Origin: an uncultured Burkholderiaceae bacterium
GTDB taxonomy: Bacteria; Pseudomonadota; Gammaproteobacteria; Burkholderiales; Burkholderiaceae
Direction of reading: 5' to 3'
Assembly: GCA_937871985.1 (NCBI GenBank)
Contig: CALMPB010000194.1
Span: 1-11,896, forward strand
DNA: 11,896 nucleotides
Each line of letters opens with the position of its first letter. Within the stretch, counting starts at the first letter, position 1. The notes beneath the pieces are model-generated. The model was not told the origin of the DNA. It saw nothing but the letters and a program-made list of their open reading frames with translations, and made no database searches. Positions 1-7,205 of the stretch are shown here, piece after piece. A program made the position numbers and the translations under genes.

Positions 1-1
1 G

Positions 2-160
2 TTCCGCGCCGTGTTTTCGTTCCAGCAAACACTGGAGAACCTCGACCCGCGTGAGGTGTCCAATCTAGACAAAGCGCAGGCGAATGCCGAGCAATTCGCC
101 GCCGAGGTGATTGAGCGGTTGCGCGCCGCCCGCATTCCCAATCAGACGGAGACCGCGTAA
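2..160 (+). CDS. parA: ParA-type partition ATPase, C-terminal end (partial)
   Basis: The last 52 codons of a gene that starts outside the window. The reading frame begins at base 2 and stops with TAA at 158-160, and that stop shares its last base with the ATG of the next gene (TAATG). The peptide runs through LDPREVSNLDKA and NAEQFAAEVIERLRAAR, which resembles the C-terminal helix of plasmid ParA/Soj ATPases of sphingomonads. Such proteins bind ATP and non-specific DNA and, with a centromere-binding partner, position plasmid copies before cell division. The Walker motifs lie upstream of the window and cannot be checked. The coupling to a small basic ribbon-helix-helix protein gene supports the call. 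Whether this ParA carries an N-terminal DNA-binding domain cannot be seen. Confidence 0.75.
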   Translation, partial: FRAVFSFQQTLENLDPREVSNLDKAQANAEQFAAEVIERLRAARIPNQTETA

Positions 161-540
161 TGAGCAGGGCCAACCCCTTCGGCGATCTGGACGATTTCAC
201 CCCGCAAGGTGGCGCAAAGCCGGTGCCGGCGGCCGCGATCGACGAAATCGCCGAAGCCAGCGGTTTCCCAAGCCGCAAGGCTGCAGCTAAAGCCGCTCCT
301 GCCGCGAAGAAGGCCCCTGCTCCCAGTCCGTCGCGCCTAACGCCGGCGAACACACAGATTCCGACAAACACGGGCCGGCAGCCCCGTCGCCGCACGACCG
401 GACGGAACCAGCAAATCAACATCAAGGCTACCGAAGAAACGATCGCTCGCCTCTATAGTATCGCGGATGAACTAGACCTGCCGCTGGGCGCGGTGCTGGA
501 ACAGGCACTTGAAGCATTGGCAGGCAAAAATAGCGCATGA
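160..540 (+). CDS. ParB-like ribbon-helix-helix partition protein (stability determinant)
   Basis: A complete 126-residue protein translationally coupled to parA. The N-terminal two thirds is low-complexity and rich in Ala, Pro and Lys (about residues 14-80), as expected for the flexible, ParA-stimulating tail of small centromere-binding proteins. A basic stretch (RQPRRRTTGRN, 73-83) leads into a ribbon-helix-helix fold: a beta strand NQQINIKAT (83-91), one helix to about 105 and a second helix at 109-121. It lacks the HTH and ParB/Srx domains of canonical ParB, so it is closer to the ParG/omega-type partners or the 'stability/partitioning determinant' proteins of sphingomonad plasmids. It probably binds the phased hexamer array that begins within its last codons, serving for plasmid partition and perhaps self-repression. 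The family call is from fold pattern and context, not a search. Confidence 0.7.
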   Translation: MSRANPFGDLDDFTPQGGAKPVPAAAIDEIAEASGFPSRKAAAKAAPAAKKAPAPSPSRLTPANTQIPTNTGRQPRRRTTGRNQQINIKATEETIARLYSIADELDLPLGAVLEQALEALAGKNSA

Positions 541-618
541 TATCACCTAGATATCTAAATGATATCCTATGGTATCATTTAGATATCGTATGATGTCTCA
601 CAATGTCTTTAAGGTAAC
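529..618. repeat. Helically phased hexamer array, putative centromere/operator
   Basis: Hexamers related to GATATC start at 529 (AATAGC), 539, 550 and 561 (GATATC), 571 (GGTATC), 582 (GATATC), 592 (GATGTC), 602 (AATGTC) and 613 (GGTAAC). The steps are 10-11 bp, one DNA turn. The middle also forms a perfect 15-bp inverted repeat (550-564 with 573-587, 8-bp spacer). The array spans the end of the parB-like gene, the whole spacer and the stop of the convergent glycosyltransferase gene. Short iterated sites phased with the helix are the known target layout of ribbon-helix-helix centromere-binding proteins, so a parS role is inferred. No U-tract follows the hairpin, so it is not an obvious intrinsic terminator. 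Confidence 0.65.
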
Positions 619-2396
619 CAGATTTTGAAATCCTCGGTTTCGGGATCTAGATGCGGGTGATGCAGCGGATCGGCATAGCCATCCGCGCCCCAGCGTTCCT
701 GCAGCACCGCCAGTTCACGCGCATAGCGATCGCGGTGGCGAGGCGAGACATCCCTGCCTCGCGATTTAGATTCGTGGTGCACCATCACCGCCTGCGGAGC
801 GTAGACGTTGCGCCACCCTCCCCGCTCCAGCTTGAGGCAAAAATCGACGTCGTTGAAGGCGATCGCCAGACCGCGATCGTCCAGCCCACCAACGGCGTCA
901 AACTTGCTACGCTCTACGACGAGACAGGCGGCGGTTACGGCGCTGACGTAATGAGCCGCATGCGGGTACCGGAAATACCCCGGTTGGTCTTGAGGCAGAA
1001 AACGATGAGCATGTCCTGCTGCCTGTTTCAGGCCAACAACCACGCCAGCATGCTGGATCGAGCCATCATCATATAATAGCATTGCCCCTACTGCGCCGAC
1101 ATGCGGGCGTACAGCATGCCGCATCATCTCTGTCAGCCAATCGCCCTCGATCACCTCGGTATCGTTGTTGAGCAGACACAGGTACTCTCCCCGTGCATGC
1201 TCGACGGCAAAGTTGTTGATTGCCGAGTAATTATAAGGGTGATCATAGCGTAGCACGCGCACCTGGGTGTGCGCTTCCAATTGACGCAGATAATCAAGCG
1301 CCGCTGGCTCTCGGCTACCGTTATCGACGACGATGATCTCCATGGAGGGGTAGGTGGTCCTCTCTAGAAGCCCTGTAATGCAAGGCCGTAGCAGCTTCAC
1401 ATGGTCCCGTGTGGGCACGATAATGCTGACCAAGGGCAAGGAAGAAGGCAAGGGCCAAGCTACTCGGACGGTGCCGAAGGGGCCAGAACTGACTTCCGCA
1501 CGATCTCCCAAGGTTTTCTGTACGGCAAGCAAGCGATCAGGCTGATCATCGCTATCCGTAATCTGTGATGCGATATGCGTCTGCACATAAGGCACGCGAA
1601 CGAAATGCGATCGATCTCTCAATCCTAGCAGGAGCGAGTAGAGCGTGAGACCTGAAGAGTTCGGTAGAGAACGCAAGGCTTCAGTGCGGATGGTGCAGGC
1701 AGGAGAGATATAATCCTGCGCAAGGAACATTTCCTCGTTCCACAAGGGTTTGAACCAAGGGGAACTGCGCTGTCCTTCTTCATTGATCCGATCATGATCG
1801 CCGTAGAATACGTCAGCCTCGGGATCAGCCTGTAAAGCCTGAGCGAAACGATACAGCGCAGTGGGAGAGAGCAGAGCACCTTCAACGAGAGGAAGGATGA
1901 AATCTCCCCCTGCCTCGACCATGCCGATAGCAAGCACATCAGCAGGATTGTCGCTCGCAGTTCGGGCTATGCGCACAGCATCTCCCTGTTCGAAACCTAT
2001 GCCCTTCGCCCCTTTTGAAGAGGGGACAATCACCAATTCCCAATCGGGGTAGCATTGCCGTTCGAGGCTGGAGAGGATCTCTCCAAAACCTATTGCATCC
2101 GGGATTGAAGCTTGATGCACGATCACGGAGAAAAGCGGCCGCAGAGTCCATCGCTCGATTTCGGCGGGAGCTTGGGCAATAACGTCTTCCTGCCGTTCGA
2201 CCTTGGAAATCCAGATCGCGTATGCATCGGAAGATTGCGTCTGACTTACGCGTAGCCGATTACGCGCACGAACCTTGCGACCTTGCACATACCAGTAAAG
2301 TGCACCCAAGGCTTGTCGAGGCCGCCGTCGCAGAACTCGCAGGAAATCACGCCAGAACCCGAGTTTGAGGGAACTATCAGGCGAAGGGGAGGTCAA
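609..2396 (-). CDS. Tandem-module GT2 family glycosyltransferase (capsule/surface polysaccharide)
   Basis: About 595 residues from a TTG start. That TTG is chosen because a GGAG lies 8 bases upstream and it overlaps the preceding gene by only 20 bp. A GTG at 2405 and an ATG at 2504 are also in frame, but the ATG would overlap the neighbour by 128 bp. The C-terminal half (about residues 321-595) is a clear GT-A glycosyltransferase: PLVSIIVPTRD at its start, the IIVVDNGS strand, LLNNDTEV as the metal/nucleotide-sugar-binding DXD equivalent, VSAVTAACLVV and FNDVDFCLKL. The N-terminal module (about 87-245) keeps the outline (FSVIVHQ, YPDWELVIV, YGDHDRI, WFKPLWN) but is more degenerate. Two-module proteins like this act in the cytoplasm on rhamnan, O-antigen or capsule repeat units. 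It is the last gene of the leftward operon. The sugar specificity cannot be read from sequence. Confidence 0.85.
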   Translation of the reverse strand: MTSPSPDSSLKLGFWRDFLRVLRRRPRQALGALYWYVQGRKVRARNRLRVSQTQSSDAYAIWISKVERQEDVIAQAPAEIERWTLRPLFSVIVHQASIPDAIGFGEILSSLERQCYPDWELVIVPSSKGAKGIGFEQGDAVRIARTASDNPADVLAIGMVEAGGDFILPLVEGALLSPTALYRFAQALQADPEADVFYGDHDRINEEGQRSSPWFKPLWNEEMFLAQDYISPACTIRTEALRSLPNSSGLTLYSLLLGLRDRSHFVRVPYVQTHIASQITDSDDQPDRLLAVQKTLGDRAEVSSGPFGTVRVAWPLPSSLPLVSIIVPTRDHVKLLRPCITGLLERTTYPSMEIIVVDNGSREPAALDYLRQLEAHTQVRVLRYDHPYNYSAINNFAVEHARGEYLCLLNNDTEVIEGDWLTEMMRHAVRPHVGAVGAMLLYDDGSIQHAGVVVGLKQAAGHAHRFLPQDQPGYFRYPHAAHYVSAVTAACLVVERSKFDAVGGLDDRGLAIAFNDVDFCLKLERGGWRNVYAPQAVMVHHESKSRGRDVSPRHRDRYARELAVLQERWGADGYADPLHHPHLDPETEDFKIWLP

Positions 2397-3366
2397 GCAC
2401 GTCACTCCACAAGGCGCGTTGGACCGCGCGATCGTTATACAAAGCCACTGATCGAGCGGCCTGTCGCGAAAGTCCTGCCAGTTCGGTCCGGCCCCTGACT
2501 GCATGCTTCAGCGCCTGCCCCCAATCGGCAGGGTCGGCGGGAGCGGTCAGGCAGCCTCCCCCCGCCAGATGCACAAGCGGCCAGTCTTCTGGATAAAGGC
2601 CCACCGCACCGACGATCGCATGTTCGACAATCTTGTTGGCCGAGCGAGCCGCATCGAACGGGGTTGGTTCCAGCGGATAGAGTGCCAGATGGAAACGCTG
2701 CCGCGCAAGCCATCGCCGGTAAGTGGGCCAGCGCATCGGTTTCAATCTCTGTATCTTGGGATGGCTGGTCGGGAGGCCGGGGGGCAATTCCCGGCCGAAG
2801 CAAGTTAGCCTGACTTCGACAGGTCCATCGAGAAGTTCCGCCAAGATAGGGGCCAGCGCGGCGAAGGCTCCCGCATGGCTGCCGCTGCCAAGATGAACGA
2901 TCCGCAGCGGCGCCCCATTTCCCAATCCTGCAAAATGCCGATCGTCCGCGAAATCGAGCGGCCAATAGGGAAAGATCTGCCTCACCTTTGCCTTGATGCG
3001 CGGATCCTGCGTGAACAGTGCGGCAAGCGGCTCACAGGACACCAGCAAGATGTCTGCCCTTTCCAGCAAAGCACGGTGGAATTCACGATTGAATTGCGCC
3101 AACCTGCGCCGATAGTCCGCCGGCAAGGCAAGGCTTTGCGCTGCTCCCGCAATGTCGTCGTCGATCAGATAGACCAAACGCCCAGGCCAATCGAGCGCAC
3201 GCTGCATCAGGGCGTTCTCGTCGCGCCGGACCAGCAGTAACGTGTCTCCAGCGACGAAACAGTTCTTCCCCACGGCTCGAACCAGACCACGAGTCCACCA
3301 CTTGCCAATCCAGTCATGGCAAGCATGGGCAAAATAGAGGTCGGTCGTGGGCAGGCGCGATGTCAT
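2377..3366 (-). CDS. GT-B-like glycosyltransferase of the capsule operon
   Basis: 329 residues starting MTSRLPTTDLYFAH. The ATG overlaps the stop of the upstream KpsC-like gene (ATGA), so the two are translationally coupled; a longer in-frame reading back to 3654 only reads through that gene in another frame. Residues 155-168 (RIVHLGSGSHAGAF) look like the first strand and loop of the C-terminal Rossmann domain of GT-B enzymes. Residues 230-259 (PLEPTPFDAARSANKIVEHA) match the donor-binding pattern of GT4-type enzymes, where a Ser/Asn-Lys-hydrophobic-Glu segment contacts the nucleotide sugar. YLIDDDI (66-72) is a further conserved-looking strand. It probably transfers a sugar during capsule or surface polysaccharide assembly. 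The family number and substrate are uncertain, and a glycosyltransferase-like protein without activity is possible. Confidence 0.65.
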   Translation of the reverse strand: MTSRLPTTDLYFAHACHDWIGKWWTRGLVRAVGKNCFVAGDTLLLVRRDENALMQRALDWPGRLVYLIDDDIAGAAQSLALPADYRRRLAQFNREFHRALLERADILLVSCEPLAALFTQDPRIKAKVRQIFPYWPLDFADDRHFAGLGNGAPLRIVHLGSGSHAGAFAALAPILAELLDGPVEVRLTCFGRELPPGLPTSHPKIQRLKPMRWPTYRRWLARQRFHLALYPLEPTPFDAARSANKIVEHAIVGAVGLYPEDWPLVHLAGGGCLTAPADPADWGQALKHAVRGRTELAGLSRQAARSVALYNDRAVQRALWSDVLDLPFA

Positions 3367-4295
3367 GGCCGGGATATTGGCGGTCCAAACCGAGCCGCGC
3401 GCTGCCGGGCCATATAGGCTATGGCCTGTTCCACCTGCCAGGGCGTGCCGTCGGCGGGGTTGGCATAGCGCGCCTGCGCAACAAAGGCGGCATGGACCAG
3501 ATCCTCCAACCTGGCTGCGCCCCGCCGGGCAGGAGCGGCAAGATGATCGCCGGTCAGGCCCCACCCGGCGTAGAACGGCATCCCGAAACAGCGCACAGGT
3601 CTGCCCCAGAGCAAGGCCTCGAAACCAATGAGCGAAGTCACCGCGTAAACGCATGCAGCATGCCGCAGAAGCCGCACGGGGTGACTGCCGTCAGCGATAA
3701 GGCGAATGCGTGGGTGCTCCAGGTCCTTCGGCAAAAAATTGCCACGTTTGCGGTGGGTCAACACGTCCGGATGAACCTTTACGAGCACTTCATGATCCGG
3801 GTTTTCAGCCAGCGCCGCACCGAGCATGGTGGCAAAGCTAGCCTGATCAGCCAGCCCCCCCGTCACCGAAAGATCCCCATGGCTCTGATCCGCGACCAAG
3901 ACGTAACGATCAGGAAGGGTGCCCTCATGGTCCGGGGCATGGTTGTATTTGGAAATGCCGCCCGCCTGCCAGGCCGTCACCAGTCCGCGGGCTCGCTTTG
4001 CCTGCACATTATCCGCACCGGCCGCAATGACTTGTTCGATGCGAGAGACGGTGCGGGCATCGTAATAGACGCCCAGATCGTCGAAAATGACCGACATGCT
4101 CGGCTCGTCTCGCTCGAAGGAACGAACGAATCCGTCTTCCAGAAGGGCAAGCCGGCTTCGGAGGATGCGGGCAATCCGTTCCGCACAGCGGCCTGAGGGC
4201 TTACGGCCCCATCCGATCACCACATTGGGCTGATCGGCCAGGAATGTCCGGAGATAAGGCAGCCTGGCGATGCGGGCATTGGTCGGAATTATCAT
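3363..4295 (-). CDS. Single-module KpsC-type capsule polysaccharide Kdo transferase
   Basis: 310 residues with nearly every landmark of one KpsC/WcbA/LipA module: GWGRKPSG (28-35), LEDGFVRS (52-59), DDLGVYYDA (72-80), YVLVADQSHGDLSV (131-144), VKVHPDV (172-178), SLIGFEALLWGRPV (221-234) and FGMPFYAGWGLT (237-248). In group 2 type capsules the double-module KpsC extends a poly-beta-Kdo linker on a phospholipid, alternating two linkages with one module for each. Here only one module is present, about half the length of KpsC. It may add a single linkage type, work with a second protein encoded elsewhere, or modify another glycan. It is the first gene of a three-gene operon with a TTGACA promoter candidate about 50 bases upstream. 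The ATG at 4295 has only a weak Shine-Dalgarno sequence, and the start fits the family's N-terminus. Confidence 0.85.
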   Translation of the reverse strand: MIIPTNARIARLPYLRTFLADQPNVVIGWGRKPSGRCAERIARILRSRLALLEDGFVRSFERDEPSMSVIFDDLGVYYDARTVSRIEQVIAAGADNVQAKRARGLVTAWQAGGISKYNHAPDHEGTLPDRYVLVADQSHGDLSVTGGLADQASFATMLGAALAENPDHEVLVKVHPDVLTHRKRGNFLPKDLEHPRIRLIADGSHPVRLLRHAACVYAVTSLIGFEALLWGRPVRCFGMPFYAGWGLTGDHLAAPARRGAARLEDLVHAAFVAQARYANPADGTPWQVEQAIAYMARQRAARFGPPISRP

Positions 4296-4323
4296 GGATG
4301 GCTGCGGTCTCTGTCGTCCGCAG

Positions 4324-4352
4324 GCTATCTAAGGTTACAAGTCCAGTGTCAA
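4324..4352 (-). promoter_or_regulatory. Candidate promoter of the capsule operon
   Basis: On the minus strand a perfect TTGACA (4352-4347) is followed after 17 bases by GATAGC (4329-4324). That would start transcription about 20 bases before the ATG at 4295. The -35 box is ideal, the -10 box is poor against TATAAT. Position and orientation fit the kpsC-like gene. Confidence 0.4.
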
Positions 4353-4480
4353 ACATGACGCGGCAAGAACATGCCTTAATCCGGCATACGATTTTTTCGC
4401 ATTTTAGACGTTAGGCGTCATGAAAGCATCGCCAGCGGATTTGATTTGCCGGCCTATGTGCCATTGGAAAGTCGCTCACG

Positions 4481-4528
4481 GATATAAATTGGTACCCAAA
4501 ATATATCATGAGCTACCTAATGGATAGC
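4481..4528. repeat. Second phased hexamer array
   Basis: Hexamers GATATA (4481), GGTACC (4491), TATATC (4502), GCTACC (4512) and GATAGC (4523) follow one another at 10, 11, 10 and 11 bp. Spacing and consensus (roughly GRTAYC) match the array beside the parB-like gene. It lies in non-coding DNA about 190 bp upstream of the capsule operon start. Probable binding site of the same protein; inferred from pattern only. Confidence 0.45.
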
Positions 4529-4749
4529 CATCTGCCGAAAACAGTCTTTATTGCGGACTATCCTCGATCGGCAAACACCCTTGATGTCTCGAACAGCGCC
4601 TGCTTTGTTGTTACATTCAAGATCCGAGCCAGGCCTGATTGCCTGCAAATTTGGTCCTGCCTTCTTGACTATAATGCGCCTCACTAATCGTCTTTCGCCG
4701 GAGCCCATTGTTTCGCGCCTTCCGCCAGATTTCCGTGGCATCTCCCTTA

Positions 4750-5704
4750 GAGCCCGATCGGAAATTAAGTTGAGTGGTATCAGCAGGTTAGCTTGACGGC
4801 CTCACCTATCGTTGATTCACGGGTTTCGCCAAAAACTACCATGGATTCAACGATGTGGACCGATACCACTCGCGCCCTTCATGCGCGAAGCGGGCTGACT
4901 TTGCCAAGTGATATGACTGATGCCGAGTGGGCGGTTCTGGAACCACTGCTGCCACCAGCATCACATGTTGGGCGACCTCGCAAATGGTCGCTGCGGCGCA
5001 TTGTCGAGGCTATCCTATACTTGCTGCGCGGCGGCTTGCCCTGGCGGATGCTTCCGCCTTGTTTTCCGCCTGTTTCGACTGTGCGGCACTGGTTCTATCT
5101 TTGGCGCGACAACGGGCTGTGGCTGACGATCAATCACACACTGCTGATGCTTGCACGCGAGGCGCACGGCCGGGAGGCTTCGCCCAGCGCCGGCGTGATC
5201 GATAGCCAAAGCGTGAAAACTACGGAAAGCGGAGGGCCTCGTGGCTATGATGCGGGCAAGAAGATCAAAGGGCGCAAGCGCCACATCCTCACCGACACCG
5301 AAGGAAATCTCGTCCATGCCGTGATCCACACCGCCGACATCCAGGACCGCGACGGCGCGCCGATGGTGCTAGCCGAAATCATTCGGCGCTTCCCCTGGCT
5401 GCGCCATGTCTTCGCTGACGGAGGCTATGCCGGAGACAAGCTCAAGGACGCTCTGCGCCGCTTCGGCAAATGGACCATCGAGATCATCAAGAGGTCCGAT
5501 GCAGCGAAAGGCTTCGAGGTGCTGCCCCGGCGCTGGGTGGTCGAACGCACGCTGGCATGGCTGAACCGGAACCGGCGGCTCGCCAAGGACTTCGAACAAA
5601 CCATCGCGTCGGCAGCCGCATGGCTCTTCATCGCATCGATCCAGCTCTTTGCCCGACGCATCGCGAGGTCATGAAATCCGAGAGGATAATTTTGAATCAG
5701 ACAC
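4750..5704 (+). mobile_element. IS5 family (IS1031-like) insertion sequence, 955 bp
   Basis: The ends are set by imperfect terminal inverted repeats: GAGCCCGATCGGAAATTA at the left and, read inward from the right, GTGTCTGATTCAAAATTA (12 of 18 identical). Both ends are flanked by TTA (4747-4749 and 5705-5707), matching the 3-bp TNA target duplication of the IS1031 group. The single gene inside encodes a full-length DDE transposase, so the element may be active. The flanking match extends to CTTAG on both sides, so the exact end could shift by a base. Confidence 0.7.
4841..5674 (+). CDS. IS5 family transposase
   Basis: About 277 residues from the ATG at 4841 (MDSTMWTDTTRA); an ATG at 4853 and a TTG at 4793 are alternative starts, and no strong Shine-Dalgarno sequence decides. 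The N-terminal DUF4096-like part reads LTDAEW-type (MTDAEWAVLEPLLPP), GRPRKWSLRRIVEAILYLLR and GLPWRMLPPCFPP. The catalytic DDE part shows GVIDSQSVKT with the first Asp, the basic GYDAGKKIKGRKRHILTDT stretch, FADGGYAGDK with the second Asp, and RRWVVERTLAWLNRNRRL with the Glu. The frame is intact to the typical ARRIARS end. It catalyses cut-and-paste movement of its own element. The gene begins about 90 bp inside the left end and stops 30 bp before the right end. Confidence 0.93.
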   Translation: MDSTMWTDTTRALHARSGLTLPSDMTDAEWAVLEPLLPPASHVGRPRKWSLRRIVEAILYLLRGGLPWRMLPPCFPPVSTVRHWFYLWRDNGLWLTINHTLLMLAREAHGREASPSAGVIDSQSVKTTESGGPRGYDAGKKIKGRKRHILTDTEGNLVHAVIHTADIQDRDGAPMVLAEIIRRFPWLRHVFADGGYAGDKLKDALRRFGKWTIEIIKRSDAAKGFEVLPRRWVVERTLAWLNRNRRLAKDFEQTIASAAAWLFIASIQLFARRIARS

Positions 5705-5723
5705 TTAGCTCGGCTTTGTACGA

Positions 5724-7100
5724 TCAGGTTGCGAAGCATAGTGCCTGAGCCATGCGTTTTAGGCGGGTTGTGGGAATATAGTGCGGTTCTGGGTGCGGCG
5801 GGGAGTGTTGATTAATGTCGCCGACCCAGAGTTGGAGACGGACAGCTCCGATGGCGTCACTGAATGTCAGGTTGGTTTTTCGATACCAGGCGGCGGAATA
5901 AGGGGTGCTTTTAATGGTCAACAGATCGCAGGCCCATAGCGATATTAGGCTGTAGAGACCCAGCAGCGCCGGCGTGGTTCGCGTTATGGCTTTGTCGGTC
6001 CACTGGCGCTGTGTTTCGACACCAAGGTGAGCGCGGGTTTCTGCAAAGGTGACCTCGATCTGCCATCGGCGGACGTAGAGGGCGATTATCTCGGCGGGCT
6101 CGAGAGTGATGTCGGTACTGAAGAAGGCCTGCGGGTCGCGCTTTGCGTCAGGATCGCGAACCAGGACCCAGCGAACCGGCAAGACCGGGGTGCCGGGCCT
6201 GTACCATAGGGCGATGTCAGATGTGATCTCGAGCGTCTTGCCGCCCGCATGGCCATACCAGGCAGAGACGAGAATGCTGGTCCAGCGTGTCGCCGGATTG
6301 GCGAGGAGCGTCTTGAGTTTTGGTAGTGCTCGCCCTTTCTGTGCGGGGCGCCCCATCGTGCGTGCCGTTCGCCTCGCAGGCTGTGCAAACAAGTTGGCAT
6401 CGAGCCGCAGTCGGCTGATGAGTGTGGCCCGGCGGACAATCGCATGTGCCAGTTCGTGGACAGCAAAGCTGCTGTCGCCAATGAAGATGATCCGCCGACC
6501 CGGCAGCCAGCGAGACAGCTGCAGCGCGCCCTGCCGGGCCCAGTCCGTCAGCAATTTATGACGACAGCCGCGTTGATGATTGGATCGTTCCGAAGGAGCG
6601 AGCAACGTCAAGACTGGCAGCGCCTTGATCAAGCGGGTCCATGACACCGGGGTGAGCACCATGAAGCTGAGCCAGCGCAGTCCGCTAGCTTTGACGAAAT
6701 GGCCGTGACTGGAGCGGACCGGGTCGCGGTAGATACCCCGTGCGGTGATCCGGCGCCCCCATCGCCGCTCAATGGTGTCGTCCATACCGATGACCACAGG
6801 ACCATCGGGGACGAGCCGTTCGACCACAATGCCCAGTAAACGCCTGGCAACGGCGCGGGAGCTCCAGCGGGCGCGGTTGAGGATCTGGTGATAGGTTGCA
6901 AAGTTGGCAGCATCGGCCCGGCCGGTCACACGCAGGCAAGACGTGACGGTCCGTTTGCCCGTGGCCAGCAGGCCCCCCATCACAAGAACAAGTACATGCT
7001 CCCAACTGGGAGCCGTAAAGCAGGGACGCCATGCCTGCAGCCATTGGCGCAGGATCTGAGGGACGGGATCGCCGATCACGGCCTTGTTCTGGTGCAACAT
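5724..7100 (-). CDS. DDE transposase, IS701-like (DDE_5 type)
   Basis: 458 residues from the ATG at 7100 (MLHQNKAVIGDPVPQIL). The frame is open upstream to 7298, but that extension leaves the element and runs over the next gene, so it is rejected. The likely catalytic triad is D107 in VIGMDDTIERRWG, D209 in IIFIGDSSFA and E349 in LYVRRWQIEVTFAETRAHLG. The last has the YxxRxxxE spacing of IS4/IS701-type enzymes, with Arg in place of the usual Lys. ARGIYRDPVRSSHGHFVKASG (part of 120-140) is characteristic of this transposase group in alphaproteobacteria. No frameshift or stop interrupts it. Assignment to IS701 rather than another IS4-clan family is moderately sure. Confidence 0.85.
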   Translation of the reverse strand: MLHQNKAVIGDPVPQILRQWLQAWRPCFTAPSWEHVLVLVMGGLLATGKRTVTSCLRVTGRADAANFATYHQILNRARWSSRAVARRLLGIVVERLVPDGPVVIGMDDTIERRWGRRITARGIYRDPVRSSHGHFVKASGLRWLSFMVLTPVSWTRLIKALPVLTLLAPSERSNHQRGCRHKLLTDWARQGALQLSRWLPGRRIIFIGDSSFAVHELAHAIVRRATLISRLRLDANLFAQPARRTARTMGRPAQKGRALPKLKTLLANPATRWTSILVSAWYGHAGGKTLEITSDIALWYRPGTPVLPVRWVLVRDPDAKRDPQAFFSTDITLEPAEIIALYVRRWQIEVTFAETRAHLGVETQRQWTDKAITRTTPALLGLYSLISLWACDLLTIKSTPYSAAWYRKTNLTFSDAIGAVRLQLWVGDINQHSPPHPEPHYIPTTRLKRMAQALCFAT

Positions 7101-7119
7101 CCCATGCTTCGAATCCTGA
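5724..7119 (-). mobile_element. IS701-like insertion sequence (core between inverted repeats)
   Basis: An 18-bp inverted repeat brackets one transposase gene: TCAGGTTGCGAAGCATAG at 5724-5741 and, read inward from 7119, TCAGGATTCGAAGCATGG (15 of 18 identical). The repeat contains the transposase stop codon at one end. TTAG occurs just outside on both sides (5705-5708 and 7139-7142) and fits the 4-bp YTAR-type duplication known for IS701 elements. The sequence between TTAG and the repeats is 15 bp on one side and 19 bp on the other and aligns poorly, so the outer ends are uncertain (up to 5709-7138). The IS5-type element sits directly next to the left TTAG. Confidence 0.6.
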
Positions 7120-7205
7120 CTGAAGCACGTTGCAACGCTTAGGCTGTTGCCATGCGGTGAGGTGACTCGAATATGCTGTGACCTGACGGCGACAATGGAT
7201 GCACC

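Larger units (their letters stand above)
4296..4746. other. Gene-free region upstream of the capsule operon
   Basis: No convincing gene is seen here; short open frames on both strands lack homology signals and ribosome binding sites. It holds the capsule promoter candidate, a weak hairpin (ATGCC/GGCAT near 4370-4387) followed by a run of six T on the plus strand, the phased hexamer array at 4481-4528, and an isolated TATAAT at 4670-4675 without a well-spaced -35 box. It ends at the left end of the IS5-type element. Confidence 0.5.

Noticed and set aside
3360..4196. 278-residue plus-strand open frame opposite the KpsC-like gene
   Set aside because: The minus strand carries all KpsC motifs; the plus frame is its antisense shadow in GC-rich DNA.
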